Shown here: positions 45,885 through 57,955 of the stretch, piece after piece
Numbering within the stretch: position 1 is the stretch's first letter
Layout: each line of letters starts with the position of its first letter
NCBI GenBank assembly: GCA_033675265.1
Contig: JAUJYZ010000289.1
Location: 345,001 to 409,000 of the forward strand
Direction of reading: 5' to 3'
DNA: 64,000 bases
Source of the DNA: Actinostola sp. cb2023
Taxonomy: Eukaryota; Cnidaria; Anthozoa; Actiniaria; Actinostolidae
Position numbers and translations under genes: made by a program
Notes under the pieces: generated by a model
The model's database searches: none
Told to the model about the DNA's origin: nothing
The model's input: only the letters and a program-made list of their open reading frames with translations

Positions 45885-47099
45885 TCCTCCATTCAACAGT
45901 ATTCACATGAACATCATCTACCAACCAGTGTACCTGAGCTATACCTGTACCTGTTGTATTAGCCACTTTAGAAATGAGTGATTTAGGACTGGGGACATTT
46001 AGTTTTTAGAATTAATCTAATTAAGAAATTAACATCACAAGAAAGAGCATTTCAGAATTAGTAAGTTTCAGGAGTTTGATATGGTTTGGACAAGCAGCCA
46101 CTAAACTGAAGACATTTAAAAACTGCAAAAATTACCTGAAGAAATGCATGGGTATACTCAGGACAAAACATACATTTCTTTATAATTTGTGTGATGTTTG
46201 GAAAGCTGTTACTCATTCAACATCTAACAAAACCTATTGAAACTTCGTAATATTGCTAATTTTGATATGCTCTTTCTTGTGATGGGGTTCATTTTTTAAT
46301 TACGTAGATTACTTCTTAAAACTCGTTCATAATCATTCACTCATTTCTAAAGTGGCCAATTGTATTACAATGTTATTGACCATATGTATCATAAGCGAAA
46401 GATCCCTACGCTACAGGCGCCCGGGTTGCGGTTATCATTACTGCAAATTTAAAATTCATTTTGACATCTATATATTAAGTGCTTCTATTTGACCTCAAGC
46501 AACGGTTTCATGTTTACAGTTGTCAGGAGATTATTCAAATATCACATTCACTCATGTAATTAATCAGTGAAAACTAGTCGAGTTTTATATGACCCAGAAT
46601 CACTGTTAAATGAGTTGTAAACACGCTTTTATTTATGTACATGTAACTCCCTATAGCCTTGCGTTTAATAAGCTTATATGACTGATTGTGATGTATCATG
46701 TGGATTATGTGAATGTAGACAGTCACTGACACATGAAGCTGAAACGACTGAAACGTGGCTTATAATTAGGCCAGCAAGGGTCGTATGTTCCTTGTTTAAG
46801 AATTAGGGGATTTACTTCACACATCTTAAAACCGTTATTATTGTGAGAAATGATTGTAATCCTTGCATTGTGGCGGCAATCAAGTGTTATGCCGTGTTGG
46901 TGTCAAATTGGCAAAGGTGCAAACCAAGAATCCAATTTAATGGTTGTCTTGATGTGCAAATTAATCAGTGAAAACGTTTATAGTTGAGTTTATAAGAACT
47001 TCAGAGTTAATATGTTTGCCCGAGGGTAGGGGATTTGACAGCGATAAAAAAAAGTCAAATCCCCGCCCTATGCCCACCGGCTTAACATTGATAGGTGCA
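45885..47099. other. 3' flank of chimeric gene, no gene seen
   Basis: AT-rich. Two segments are rough inverted copies: agccactttagaaatgagtg (45961) and cactcatttctaaagtggcc (46339), with cacaagaaagagca / ctctttcttgtgat inside them, so a foldback MITE of about 400 bp probably occupies 45960-46360. Confidence 0.5.
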
Positions 47100-47317
47100 T
47101 AACGGAATAAGCCCCTTATGGGGAGTTATAAATGTTCCATTCCCCCTCCCCTATTCAATGTTGAGGCAGACAATGTTCCGGCCAAAAAAAATTCTGAGAA
47201 AATCAACATTGAACAAAGGGGGCAGGGGGGGAGAAGGGGTTGAATATTGATTTATCAAAAAAAGCCATTTTGGAGACATATAACAAGGGGGTGTCATTCA
47301 ATTTTGTCGCTGATTGT
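47100..47317 (+). repeat. 220-bp direct repeat, right copy
   Basis: Near-identical to 40277-40496 in the same orientation. Downstream flank (aggtctagtgtcagagg) differs from that of the left copy. Confidence 0.85.
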
Positions 47318-48264
47318 AGGTCTAGTGTCAGAGGAGGGCGATCAAGTGTCACGTGACCTAATCTTGATCATAATCATAATAATGTGTTGATATAACACAA
47401 AACACTAAAGTCAAACCGGCACTTCCATCCTGATGAGAACCCAAGTTGTTGTGAAAATTTATAAATTCAAGATCATTGTCAAAAAGAAGTATCATTAAAA
47501 TTCATAGATTTCCTCTTTGAAACGACATTTTCCGTTTATTATATGTGATTTGCTCAAATATGTTTCACATGCCGATGGGTTAATGGAAGAACTTGGACTA
47601 CAACAAGTTTTATATCCAAGTAAGACCTATTTCCAAGTAAATTTATAACATTATGATAGCCATTGCTTTCACACTTTACAAATGGATGTTGGAATTTGGT
47701 CCATCTTTATTCGCTTCTCATCTGTTTTTACAATGGCGAACATGCCTATATATTTATTGATATCCTGAAGCTTTACTACCTAATGAACAAAAATATCGGG
47801 GTGAACCCCGTTGAACCTCTTACCGTTTCCAAGTTATTCGCGATGTTATGCATGTAACTTGTCACCTATCTGTCCGTCAAAATGGCGAAAACTATCCGCG
47901 TAACGTTACGATCTTCACGATCTTGAATCACAAAAAAAAAAACACAACACCATGTAATCGTTTAAGACAACAGGCGAAATAGTGATTTTCATTATTTTTG
48001 TGTACTGATAGTAATAATGTAAACACTGAAAGAAAAAATGTAATATGACACAGAACAACAAACGAGACAGCAAGCCCTCTGGCAAACGCCTGGAAAGCCC
48101 AGACGTAAAATAAAAAAAAGTGGCTCTTCCTGCAGAAGAACCTTATTTCAATCAAGAGGTAATTAAGATTTTAAAATGTATAGTTCAAAATTCAGCTAAA
48201 ACTTGTAGATATAATATCAACGCCCTGACGCTCGTCTGAACTTTTAACTTATAATAATCAATAG

Positions 48265-48447
48265 GAAATAGTGATCGGAAGAAAACCACAGGACCCTTGG
48301 TTAAACTCCAAGGTTTGGTACAATATATTGCTCTATACCACCAGCCAAAAGGTGACAGCTGGGAATGGCCAACACATAAAATGTCTTCCTTTTGGAATAA
48401 ATGTGCTGAGGCAGTGCATCAATACTCTGGAGCAGCACCCAGAACTG
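48265..48447 (+). CDS. possible exon of unrecognised gene
   Basis: Open for 61 codons between acceptor-like aatcaatag and donor ctg/gtcagt. Text includes KPQDPWLNSKVWYN and FGINVLRQCINTLEQ, a normal-looking globular composition. I do not recognise it. It lies just upstream of the Crypton-like repeat and BEL, and an unrelated candidate exon follows those at 63901; the phases of the two do not match directly, so they cannot be joined on this evidence. Confidence 0.35.
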
Positions 48448-48472
48448 GTCAGTTTGATATATATACATAATT

Positions 48473-48494
48473 ATAACATATTCAAGATATCACG
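48473..48494 (+). mobile_element. 5' stub of a Crypton-like repeat split by BEL
   Basis: tataacatattcaagatatcacg, continued after the BEL at 62841 by catgctctgattggct, reproduces the 5' end of the Cryptons at 5805 and 15486 (TATAACATA, GATAT-ACGC, GCTCTGATTGGCT). The last bases are the BEL target duplication. Confidence 0.6.
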
Positions 48495-48696
48495 TGTGTA
48501 CGACAGGACTGATAGTTATCGTTATAAATACCTTGTTACGGGGTTCCTGTGTCGGCCCAGGCCCCTCTCGTTAAGTTCAATAAAACATGGATGGTCAAAA
48601 GGATTTGTTTCTCGGTTGGTGTTTTTAATCCTCCTTAATCGTACTCATCGTGAAGCATGGACGAAAGGATCTATTGCTGGCGGCTTCTCGCCCACA
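48495..48696 (+). repeat. BEL 5' LTR
   Basis: TGTGTACGACAGG ... CTCGCCCACA, 202 bp, with aataaa at about 48580 as a possible polyadenylation signal. Paired with 62634-62835. Confidence 0.95.
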
Positions 48697-48700
48697 TTTT

Positions 48701-48717
48701 TGGTCCTTCGAGCCGGA
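48701..48717 (+). other. primer-binding site, tRNA-Tyr
   Basis: TGGTCCTTCGAGCCGGA is exactly complementary to the conserved 3' end of animal tRNA-Tyr including CCA. Four T bases separate it from the LTR. Confidence 0.85.
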
Positions 48718-48754
48718 TTACTCCGTAATACAGTCAAAGAGAAGCGAAAGATCA

Positions 48755-51700
48755 ATGGATCAAGAGTCGAGTTCGTCGAGCGAACATCATGCCGAAAACA
48801 AAATGTATTCTACTATGATATTACGTCCAAAAGGAGCTAATAACATGGAAAAGTCAGCTAGTGTCGTACTAGAAGAGATTAACAAAGCAAAAGGGTCCCG
48901 AAGAGGGAAAAAGTCTCGTGTGACGAGGTTAGTAAATCAGATCTATCATAGCATGGACAAAGCTCTGAATATCTCGTCAATTAAGACCCTCAAATCAGAC
49001 CTAAATAAAGCGATCGAAAGCATGGAAGCAACAAATGAAACATTGTTTGAACTAGAACCAGAGAATGAGGAACATGAGCAGTGGCTGGAAGAGGCGTTAC
49101 GCCCAGCTATAATTTGCCTCACAGACATAGAAAAGTACATCGAACAACATCCTAAGTCGTCGTCAAGTCGAAGATCTAGCCACAGTTCTAAGATCAATTC
49201 AAGTCATTATTCTACCAGTAAGACTTCTGCATCCTCGTCAGAGTTGCAGTCAAGTCGTAGCAAATCAATCACAAATCAGGAATCACAGGCTTCTGTGGCT
49301 CAGAAAGAGTTACAGTCAAGTCGAAAAACGTCAAAGTCAACAAAGTCAAGCCACTCTAGACTAAGTTCTTTGTACAAAGGGAAACTCGTAGAAGCTCAAC
49401 TAATAGAACATGACATTGAAATCACTAAAAACAAATGGAAGAGGATAAATTCTTGATGCAAGAACAGGAGAAGAAAGAAATGGAACTTAGAGAAACCCAA
49501 GCTAAGGCTCAAGAAGAAGCCTTTGAGCTGCGAAGAATGAACGAAGAAGCTATGAGAGCACGAAAGCTGCGAACACTTGAAGAGAGTAAACAAAGGGCCA
49601 TGTTAGAGGCAAAACTACTGGAAAAAATGGAAAATCACCCTACTGTATCAACTCCACCACGGAATTTACAGTCTAGTGTGACACTGAGTAAACCCAACGA
49701 CTTTCAACACAAGGAAATGGACAATCCTGCTCCAGTATCGTCTTCCCCCGAGAAACTACTGTCGAGTAAAGAGGATGATGCGCCCTATCGCCCTCACACT
49801 ACAAATATGGGAACTGACACCACTGTCGCTCAAGTTCAAAATACAACAACTACACCAAGTAGTACACAAGTCAATACACCAAGTATTGGATACACGCAGA
49901 ACTCTAGTACCCCAACGGTGACTAGTTCTCAGTCCACTACACCAAGTAGTACACAAGTCAATACACCAAGTATTGGATACGCACAGAACTCTAGTACCCC
50001 AATGGTGACTAGTTCTCATTTCACTACACCAAGTAGTACACAAGTCAATACACCAAGTATTGGATACACGCAGAACTCTAGTACCCCAATGGTGACTAGT
50101 TCTCATTTCACTACACCAAGTAGTACACAAGTCAATACACCAAGTATTAGATACGCACAGAACTCTAGTACCCCAATGGTGACTAGTTCTCATTTCACTA
50201 CACCAAGTAGTACACAAGTCAATACATCAAGTATTGGATACACGCAGCACTCTAGTACCCCAATGGTGACTAGTTCTCATTTCACTACACCAGGTAGTAC
50301 ACAAGTCAATACACCAAGTATTGGATACACGCAGAACTCTAGTACCCCAATGGTGACTAGTTCTCATTTTACTACACCAAGTAGTACACAAGTCAATGCA
50401 CCAAGTATTGGATACACGCAGAACTCTAGTACCCCAATGGTGACTAGTTCTCATTTCACTACACCAGGTAGTACACAAGTCAATACACCAAGTATTGGAT
50501 ACACGCAGAACTCTAGTACCCCAATGGTGACTAGTTCTCATTTTACTACACCAAGTAGTACACAAGTCAATGCACCAAGTATTGGATACACGCAGAACTC
50601 TAGTACCCCAATGGTGACTAGTTCTCATTTCACTACACCAAGTAGTACACAAGTCAATACACCAAGTATTGGATACACGCAGAACTCTAGTACCCCAATG
50701 GTGACTAGTTCTCAGTTCACTACACCAAGTAGTACACAAGTCAATGCACCAAGTATTGCATATACGCAGAACTCTAGTACCCCAATGGTGACTAGTTCTC
50801 ATTTCACTACACCAGGTAGTACACAAGTCAATACACCAAGTATTGGATACACGCAGAACTCTAGTACCCCAATGGTGACTAGTTCTCATTTTACTACACC
50901 AAGTAGTACACAAGTCAATGCACCAAGTATTGGATACACGCAGAACTCTAGTACCCCAATGGTGACTAGTTCTCATTTCACTACACCAAGTAGTACACAA
51001 GTCAATACACCAAGTATTGGATACACGCAGAACTCTAGTACCCCAATGGTGACTAGTTCTCAGTTCACTACACCAAGTAGTACACAAGTCAATGCACCAA
51101 GTATTGCATATACGCAGAACTCTAGTACCCCAATGGTGACTAGTTCTCATTTCACTACACCAGGTAGTACACAAGTCAATACACCAAGTATTGGATACAC
51201 GCAGAACTCTAGTACCCCAATGGTGACTAGTTCTCATCCAATGACGAATCTTACTTCTCCTGTAACACCAGCGAGACCAGTAGACACCCAGTGCCATGAC
51301 CCTGTGGAAGGGAGTCAGACATTTCGCCCTCCTGCCTTGAGGCCAATGCCACCTACAAACTCTCCCTGGAGAGGACAATGGAATACACCTGAGCAGTTCT
51401 TCTCTACTGTACCAAACTCCAACAAAGATATACATAAACTACAAGAACTGTGGGGACAAATCCCCGCCTTCACGGGTCCTCCTCAGGACCAGTGGATTGA
51501 TGAGTTAGACCAAGCATACCAATTGCAACCAGAAGGAGTTCATCGACGCTATAGCTACGGATCTTCAGCATTCGAACGTTCTCTACCCAAGTTTGAACTT
51601 AGCAAGTTTGATGGATCTCCTATGGCATGGCCTGACTGGATAAGCAGATTTAAGAGCGTTGTGCACAATCAACCTTTCCTCAATGATAATCAGCGTATGG

Positions 51701-52314
51701 CATACCTACAAACACTAGTAACGTCAGCAGCAAAGACTGAGATCCAATATCTCGGCGAGGACGGTATGAGCTATACATTAGCACTCAGAAACCTTAAAAG
51801 CAGATTCGCTGATGCAGGCAAAATTGTGCGAGCAGCCATCACACAACTAAAGAACACGCCATCACCTCGTACAAATGACCACCACGCAATAGTAAAGTTG
51901 TATCAGGCATTGCGATCTGCGGTAGTAACACTGCATCGACAAAGATTTATTGCGGATCTAATAAGTGAGACAAACCTAGCCATAGTACTTGAGAAGCTAC
52001 CGGATCAACTTGCAATTAAGTGGGCCATGGAGGTTCAGAAACATGAATGCTACGGGAGACCAAATCTGTTTGACTTTGACCGATGGTTATCCGAACAAGT
52101 GAGGTGTAGACAACATCTGGTCCACGAGGAGTCAGTACAACCCATTACCAAGCCAAAGTTCAACGCCAGGAGAGACAACAGCATCAGAGTAAACACTCTC
52201 GCCACAAGTACAAACCACAACACCACTTCTGATGGTAAAGACAAAGGAACTGGAACATGCCCATGCTGTAAACAGTTACACGCCATATACAGATGCAACG
52301 AACGACTTCACTAA
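48755..52314 (+). pseudogene. BEL gag
   Basis: Starts at ATG 48755 (MDQESSSSSE). The first 230 codons are charged and Ser-rich; near 49430 the frame moves by -1 at aaaaac, after which it is open to 52314. Then come a coiled coil (KEMELRETQAKAQEE), 16 copies of a 29-residue Ser/Thr-rich repeat (49849-51240), and the Gag core of the DUF1759 type (LPKFELSKFDGSPMAWPDW, FSTVPNS). It finishes in CPCCKQLHAIYRC, where a further frameshift separates it from the zinc knuckles (CFNCLRAGHKAKDC, 52340-52380). Gag would package the RNA in cytoplasmic particles. Both shifts look like mutations, since BEL elements normally have one long frame. Confidence 0.8.
49849..51240 (+). repeat. 87-bp tandem repeat in gag, 16 copies
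   Basis: The unit encodes 29 residues (TPSSTQVNTPSIGYTQNSS and MVTSSHFT). All copies keep the frame. The last eight copies form two identical-order blocks of four variant units (348 bp each), showing recent block duplication. The opposite strand is also open for 402 codons only because 87 is divisible by three. Confidence 0.95.
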
Positions 52315-55164
52315 AAGGTCTGTTTAATAATGGAACACTCTGCTTTAATTGCTTAAGAGCAGGGCACAAAGCCAAAGATTGTATTTCAAAGAATCGTTGT
52401 AAAGTTGACAATTGCAATGGACTTCATCATAGTCTGTTACATGAAACCAAGATCGTACATCGCAAAGACTCAAATAACACTGCAACTCCAAGTACAATGC
52501 CTGACCGTCAAGCTTATATACCAAGTGCACCAAGTACTTATTCAAGCACACAAACTCATGTTGGTGCGGCCAACATGCACACTCAGTCGGCACCACTGTC
52601 GACAAAAAACAGTCTATTTCCAGATTGTTCCTGTCAGAATTGAAGGTAACAATGGGGCGGGTCCATTGGACACTTATGCTATATTGGATGACGGCAGTTC
52701 AGACACATTGATTCGTCAGGACATTGCAGAAATACTTAAACTTGAAGGCCCAGAGCATCAACTTACTCTCGGAAATGTTGAAAACAACGGAGTTCAAAGA
52801 CTCTCACGACTAGTCAACATCGAAGTGACCCCAACGGGAAAGGGTGCAGCACCAAAAGCAGTCCATATCGAACGTGTCTGGACAGTTCCTCGCCTTAACG
52901 TCCCACCAAGACAGCTCGTCAAAGAAAAGGACAAACAACGATGGAAGCATCTTCAGGATCTTGACATCCCAGCAGTGTCCACAAACCAAGTCGGGCTGCT
53001 AATCGGAGTAGATGTGATGGAGGCGATGTTACAACACGAGCACAGAAGGGGTTCCAAAGGACAACCGTATGCAGTACGAACAGACTTCGGGTGGACGGTA
53101 GCTGGTGCTGACAGAGGAACACTCAACTCCACTTCCGACCAAGTACATGTTGGCTACGCTAATGTAATGCATGACCAACTCAACGAACAACTGGAGCAGT
53201 GGTGGAAGACCGAATCCTTCGGTACGAAATACGATCGCCAAGAGCTAAGGTCCATAGAGGATGAAAGAGCTTTACAGAATCTCAAGGCAAACACAAAGTT
53301 CAGAGAGGACTTAGGCCACTACGAAACCGGCCTACTATGGAAGAACAAAACAACAACACTACCCAACAATCGCGAACTCGCGAAAAAGAGACTAGCGCAA
53401 CTTGAACAAAGTTTGGATAAGGATCCCAGCAAAGCGGAACTTTATTATAAAACCATGGACAGCTACATTACAAAGGGATATGCAAAGAAGCTGACGCAAG
53501 CTGAGGCCAATTATCAACCTGCCAACACATGATATCTGCCTCACCACGCTGTATGCAATCCAAATAAGCCAGGAAAACTACGTGTAGTGTTTAACGCAGC
53601 GGCCAAGTACCAAGGCACTTCTCTCAATGACAAACAAGTCACTGGCCCTGACCTATTGAACAGTCTCGTAGGTGTCATTATGAGATTTCGCTTACACGCG
53701 TTTGCCTTTACAGCGGACATTGAAAGTATGTTTTTTCAAGTGTGTGTTACCGAAAGAGATCAAGCAGCACTTCGTTTCTTGTGGAGAGGAGAAGATAGAG
53801 ACAGACCTCCTGACGTGTACCAAATGCAAGCTTTGATATTTGGTGCAAAGTGTAGCCCGTGCTGTGCTAACTATTGCCTCAAGCTAACTGCCACAGACAA
53901 CCAGGAGAGTTACGATTTAGACACGGTGAACACCGTCTTACACGACTTCTATATGGATGACGTCTTAAAGTCCGTCAAAACTGAAGCAGAAGCCATCAGT
54001 CTATCACAACAACTTATAGACATTCTTGCAAAAGGTGGATTCAGACTTACCAAGTTCCTTAGCAACAGCAGAAATGTCCTGGCCAATATACCTACAAGTG
54101 AAGTATCTTGCTCTGTTACAAGCTTAGATCTACAAGTAGACAGCCTTCCTGTGGAGAGAGTTCTCGGAGTTCTCTGGAATGCTGAAAACGACTCGCTAGA
54201 AGTCAAAGTACGCCAAAAGAAACTTACACCTACGAAACGGAACATTCTTAGACAAATCTGCACCGTGTTCGATCCTCTTGGATTAGCCTCACCCTTTGTT
54301 CTGAGAGCCAAGATCATAATGCAAAATCTATGGAGACAAAGTTATGATTGGGATGAAATGATTACCGGACAACTCCTTCAAGACTGGGAGGCATGGAGTG
54401 AAGAACTAGCACGGCTATCAGACTTTTCAGTTCCAAGATGTTACGTACCCGTTACGAAAGAGGTCAGTGATGCCCAACTACATATATTTGCAGATGCCTC
54501 TGAAGACGCATTCGGCGCAGTTGCGTATCTACGACTCGAGTACACTGATCATACGTTTGGCTGTTCATTTGTGTTCAGTAAGGCAAGACTTGCACCGGTA
54601 AAGCCACTCACCATACCAAGGCTGGAGCTTCAAGCCGCTGTTCTAGCTATAAGAATGGGCCACACTTTGTCAAAGGAGCTGAACACATCACGAGAACAGA
54701 TTACCTACTGGAGTGACTCGATAACAGTACTTCAATACATAAATGGTGAGAGAACAAGATTCCATACATTTGTGTCAAACAGAATTGCAGAAATCAGAGA
54801 AGTATCGAGTCCACGAAACTGGAGACATCAGAACATCGCAGATGACTGCTCACGAGGACTATCTGTAGAAGCGCTGCTTGCCAGCGACAGTAGATGGATT
54901 GCTGGACCAAGTTTCCTGAGACAACATGAGAGCCTCTGGCCAGAACAGAGAGTATTCGCACCCCCACAAGAGAACGACCCGGAAGTAAAAGCTAATTCAT
55001 GGTGTGCCTTCGCCTTCAGTACAGATGAAGACTTCATTGATCCAAAGAAAGTTTCATCTTATCATCACCTGATCAGAGTCACAGGCTGGATACGTAGATT
55101 TACCATCAACTGTAGAGCACCAAAACACAACCCACAAATTACAGGACCATTGACATTGGAGGAG
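52293..55164 (+). pseudogene. BEL pol: zinc knuckles, protease, RT and RNase H
   Basis: After the knuckle region: an aspartic protease (AILDDGSSDTLIR, D-D-G in place of D-T-G), a BEL spacer (LIGVDVMEAM, RTDFGWTVAG), RT (GKLRVVFNAAAK, AFTADIESMFFQV, FYMDDVLKS with the catalytic Asp pair), and RNase H (HIFADASEDAFGA, RLELQAAVLA, YWSDSITVL). Lesions: frameshift near 52600, and a TGA at 53530-53532 where a Trp is usual, just before the RT. The frame is cut at 55164 by the IS3EU-like element. It would copy the RNA into DNA inside the particle. Confidence 0.85.
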
Positions 55165-56043
55165 TATGGTGGCCCATTGTTCTCATAGCTATAATGAACA
55201 ATAAATGGAGAAATATACTGAAATAAAATAATTTTTTGTCTTTTTTATAATCAAAACATTTTTGTGATGAGAAAAAAAAGAAAATAATAATAAATAAATA
55301 ATAAAATAAACAAATAAAAATAAATAAAACAATAAATAGATAATAAAACAAACAAATAAAATAATAAATATAAATAAATAATGAAACAAACAAAAAAATG
55401 AAAATTAATAATATATATATATATATATAAACACAGTTTGAAAATAAAATATAAATACAGAGTTTGAAAATAAACTAGTTTGAAAATAAACTAGTTTGAA
55501 AATAAACTAGTTTGAAAATAATAAAAAATTATATAGTTTGAAAATAGAATATAGTTTGAAAATAAAATAGAGTTTGAAAATAAAATAGAGTTTGAAAATA
55601 AAATAGAGTTTGAAAATAAAAATATGAGTTTGGAAATAAAATAGAGTTTGAAAATAAAAATAGAGTTGGGAAATAAAATAGAGTTTGGAAATAAAAATAG
55701 AGTTTGGAAATAAAATAGAGTTTGAAAATAAAAATAGAGTTTGAAAATAAAATAGAGTTTGAAAATAAAAATAGAGTTTGGAAATAAAATAGAGTTTGGA
55801 AATAAAAATAGAGTTTGGAAATAAAATAGAGTTTGAAAATAAAAATAGAGTTTGGAAATAAAATAGAGTTTGAAAAACATATCAAATTCACCAAACGCGA
55901 TCAATGATTTGCGATTTTACTATGAGAACGATGGGCCGACCCATGGCCTGTCGTTCTCATAAGAAATCCACTCCGAAATGAAATTCAAATCTACGTACGT
56001 GGCCCATCGTTCTCGTAGACCACCATGCTTTGCTGGTGCAAAC
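55165..56043 (+). repeat. left inverted arm with TTTGAAAATAAA minisatellite
   Basis: 55440-55875 repeats gagtttgaaaataaaata-type units of 17-19 bp, alternating gaaaat and ggaaat forms. Mirror of the right arm at 60140-61307. Phe/Ser-rich apparent frames here are artefacts. Confidence 0.9.
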
Positions 56044-56482
56044 GAGCTACCGCTGACCGTCTGAAGTGCTGTTGGGACTCATTTTCCCGCACTTTGCAAT
56101 TGTAGTTCTCTTGCGACAAAGCGCTTTATACTATCGATTTTGCAAAGTATTTACCTCGTTTATCTTGAGAATGGCTCCCAAAAGACAGCAAGCATGGCTT
56201 GATCTCCAGAACAAAATGAAAAACAAGCGAAGTAAGGCAAATGCTGGCCAACAGCGAGGAAAGAAGGCTGGTTCTGCGCCACACGAGCTGATCGTGCAGC
56301 GCCTGGCATCAAAGCCAGATCACAAACAGACATTTAAACCAGTCCAACCGAGGGAATTTGTGGCCTACGAATATGAGGATTTGTCCGTAGCAAATCTCAA
56401 GAAGGCATGTGCAGCTCATTTTCACCTTCCAGTTAGCTCCTGTGACATCCTTGTGACGAATAAAGGACCTTCGTGCACGAAC

Positions 56483-57572
56483 CAGAGGAGGTCTGAATAG
56501 TATCCCAGAATGCATTGCGGGAGAAATGTTGTGAAGTTCACGCTTCCAGTCTTCAAGAATGTGATTTGTTAGTGTTTTACAAGAAATATTTTTTTAGCAA
56601 TATCGCCAGCAATGAAGGTAAGATTTGTATTACATGTTTCCAGTGCATTAATACTACTTCCCTGAAGACTTTATCTCATGATTTTCTCGCTGTCTTTTGA
56701 AAAAATCAGTAGCTTACGAAGGGTATTCACTACGCTTTGAAAATTTGAGTGATAGGGCTCACCAAAAACCGCTTTATTCTTATTACTGACTTGAGTATTT
56801 TATATTTTAATAACACGTTATCGTACTGTAAGGCTTGGAGAACGTTTGTATATAAAATTACTCAAAGTTACTCCACGTTTTAGATAGTTTTACTGGTTCC
56901 GAAGTTAGACATTTTTTGACACTTGTGGTCGTATTTCATTGCTCTGAAGCATTCGTGACAACGCGTCACGGCATGTGACAAAACAACTCTTTCGTTGCTG
57001 AAATCAATAACTTGTGTTCTAATAGATACGCTGAAAGGCCGTAACTAATATAAACTTTTACTTTTTCAGAATTATGGATGAAAGCTCAAAGCGAACGTAT
57101 GTTAGTACGGGCAATACGCCACATAAACCCAAAGAGAAACGCGCGAAGAGGACAAGCACTGGTGCATCTCGACGACATAAACTGTTACGATGTTGTTAGG
57201 CGAACAAGCGCTGGGCTGCGAACACCTTTGAAGAGAGAGTCCATCGAATAGTTGTGGTCTGTTGTCGAGCAAGGGACCAACGCAACACGTTTCTCGCTGA
57301 ATTTGTCGATAAAACTGATGTGAACCATCCTAAAAACAGCTTCAAGCCCTTCCAGGCCGGTTACGGAAACCGAGAACTCTTCTTTTGATACGCAGTGAAC
57401 GTATAATAACCGAATATCATCGAAGACAGGCGCTGAGTATCCAGCAATAGGCCTAAACGCCGCCATTACTTCTTGTCGTCTTGCCGGTTGTGAGAAAGTG
57501 ATGACGTCATGAAAAAACGATAATATAATATGAAACGCAATGCATTCTGGGATACTATTCAGACCTCCTCTG
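56483..57572. mobile_element. 1.1-kb element with 9-bp target duplication
   Basis: 38-bp inverted ends CAGAGGAGGTCTGAATAGTA... are flanked by tgcacgaac on both sides (56474-56482, 57573-57581). Removing it restores the alpha-kinase exon in frame. The 9-bp duplication suggests a Mutator-like element; the CAGAGG end would suit hAT, but hAT makes 8 bp. It holds one unexplained minus-strand frame. Confidence 0.85.
57185..57466 (-). CDS. unrecognised 93-codon frame in the 9-bp-duplication element
   Basis: ATG at 57466 (MAAFRPIAGYSAPVFDD), later SVSVTGLEGLEAVFRM and CSTTDHNYSMDSLF. Composition looks genuine and a short basic plus-strand frame (MDESSKRTYVSTGN) begins at 57074, converging with it. 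No family recognised. It could be captured host exon sequence. Confidence 0.35.
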   Translation of the reverse strand: MAAFRPIAGYSAPVFDDIRLLYVHCVSKEEFSVSVTGLEGLEAVFRMVHISFIDKFSEKRVALVPCSTTDHNYSMDSLFKGVRSPALVRLTTS

Positions 57573-57955
57573 TGCACGAACATAAATCAAATACCACATA
57601 GGAAGGATAAGGTGAGCATGATAACGACTGATTTTTAATGACTCATATTTACTAAATCTAACTCAGCTTTCTAGATTATATATAGAGGCTTTATATATTC
57701 GGCGCAACTATAGAATACCCCGTATATAAACGTGTTCCGAGGGAGAGTAAAGCCAGTGGCGTGGCTACGCAGGCTACGTATCTTTTTGAACCGTATATTA
57801 AAAGCTTCGTGAATTTCTCGTGAATTTCAAGTAACTGGATATTCTATACGGTAGTTGCATGTAAGCTTAATACCATGTAAAAAAAAAAGCAGGAGGAGAT
57901 TTAGAGTGCATATATTACATTTTTTATATAATCGCATCTCCCACTTTATTTATTA

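Noticed and set aside
49425..49450. Programmed -1 frameshift in BEL gag
   Set aside because: No canonical X-XXY-YYZ heptamer, and other inactivating lesions are present in the same element; treated as a mutation, noted as a low-interest finding.
50227..51435. 402-codon open frame on the minus strand
   Set aside because: It is the antisense of the in-frame 87-bp gag repeats; 87 is divisible by three, so the opposite strand stays open by default. The Cys/Trp-rich product has no family features.
55189..55904. Phe/Tyr/Leu-rich frames resembling membrane proteins
   Set aside because: They are translations of the AT-rich minisatellite and of taaataaa tracts in the left arm of the IS3EU-like element.
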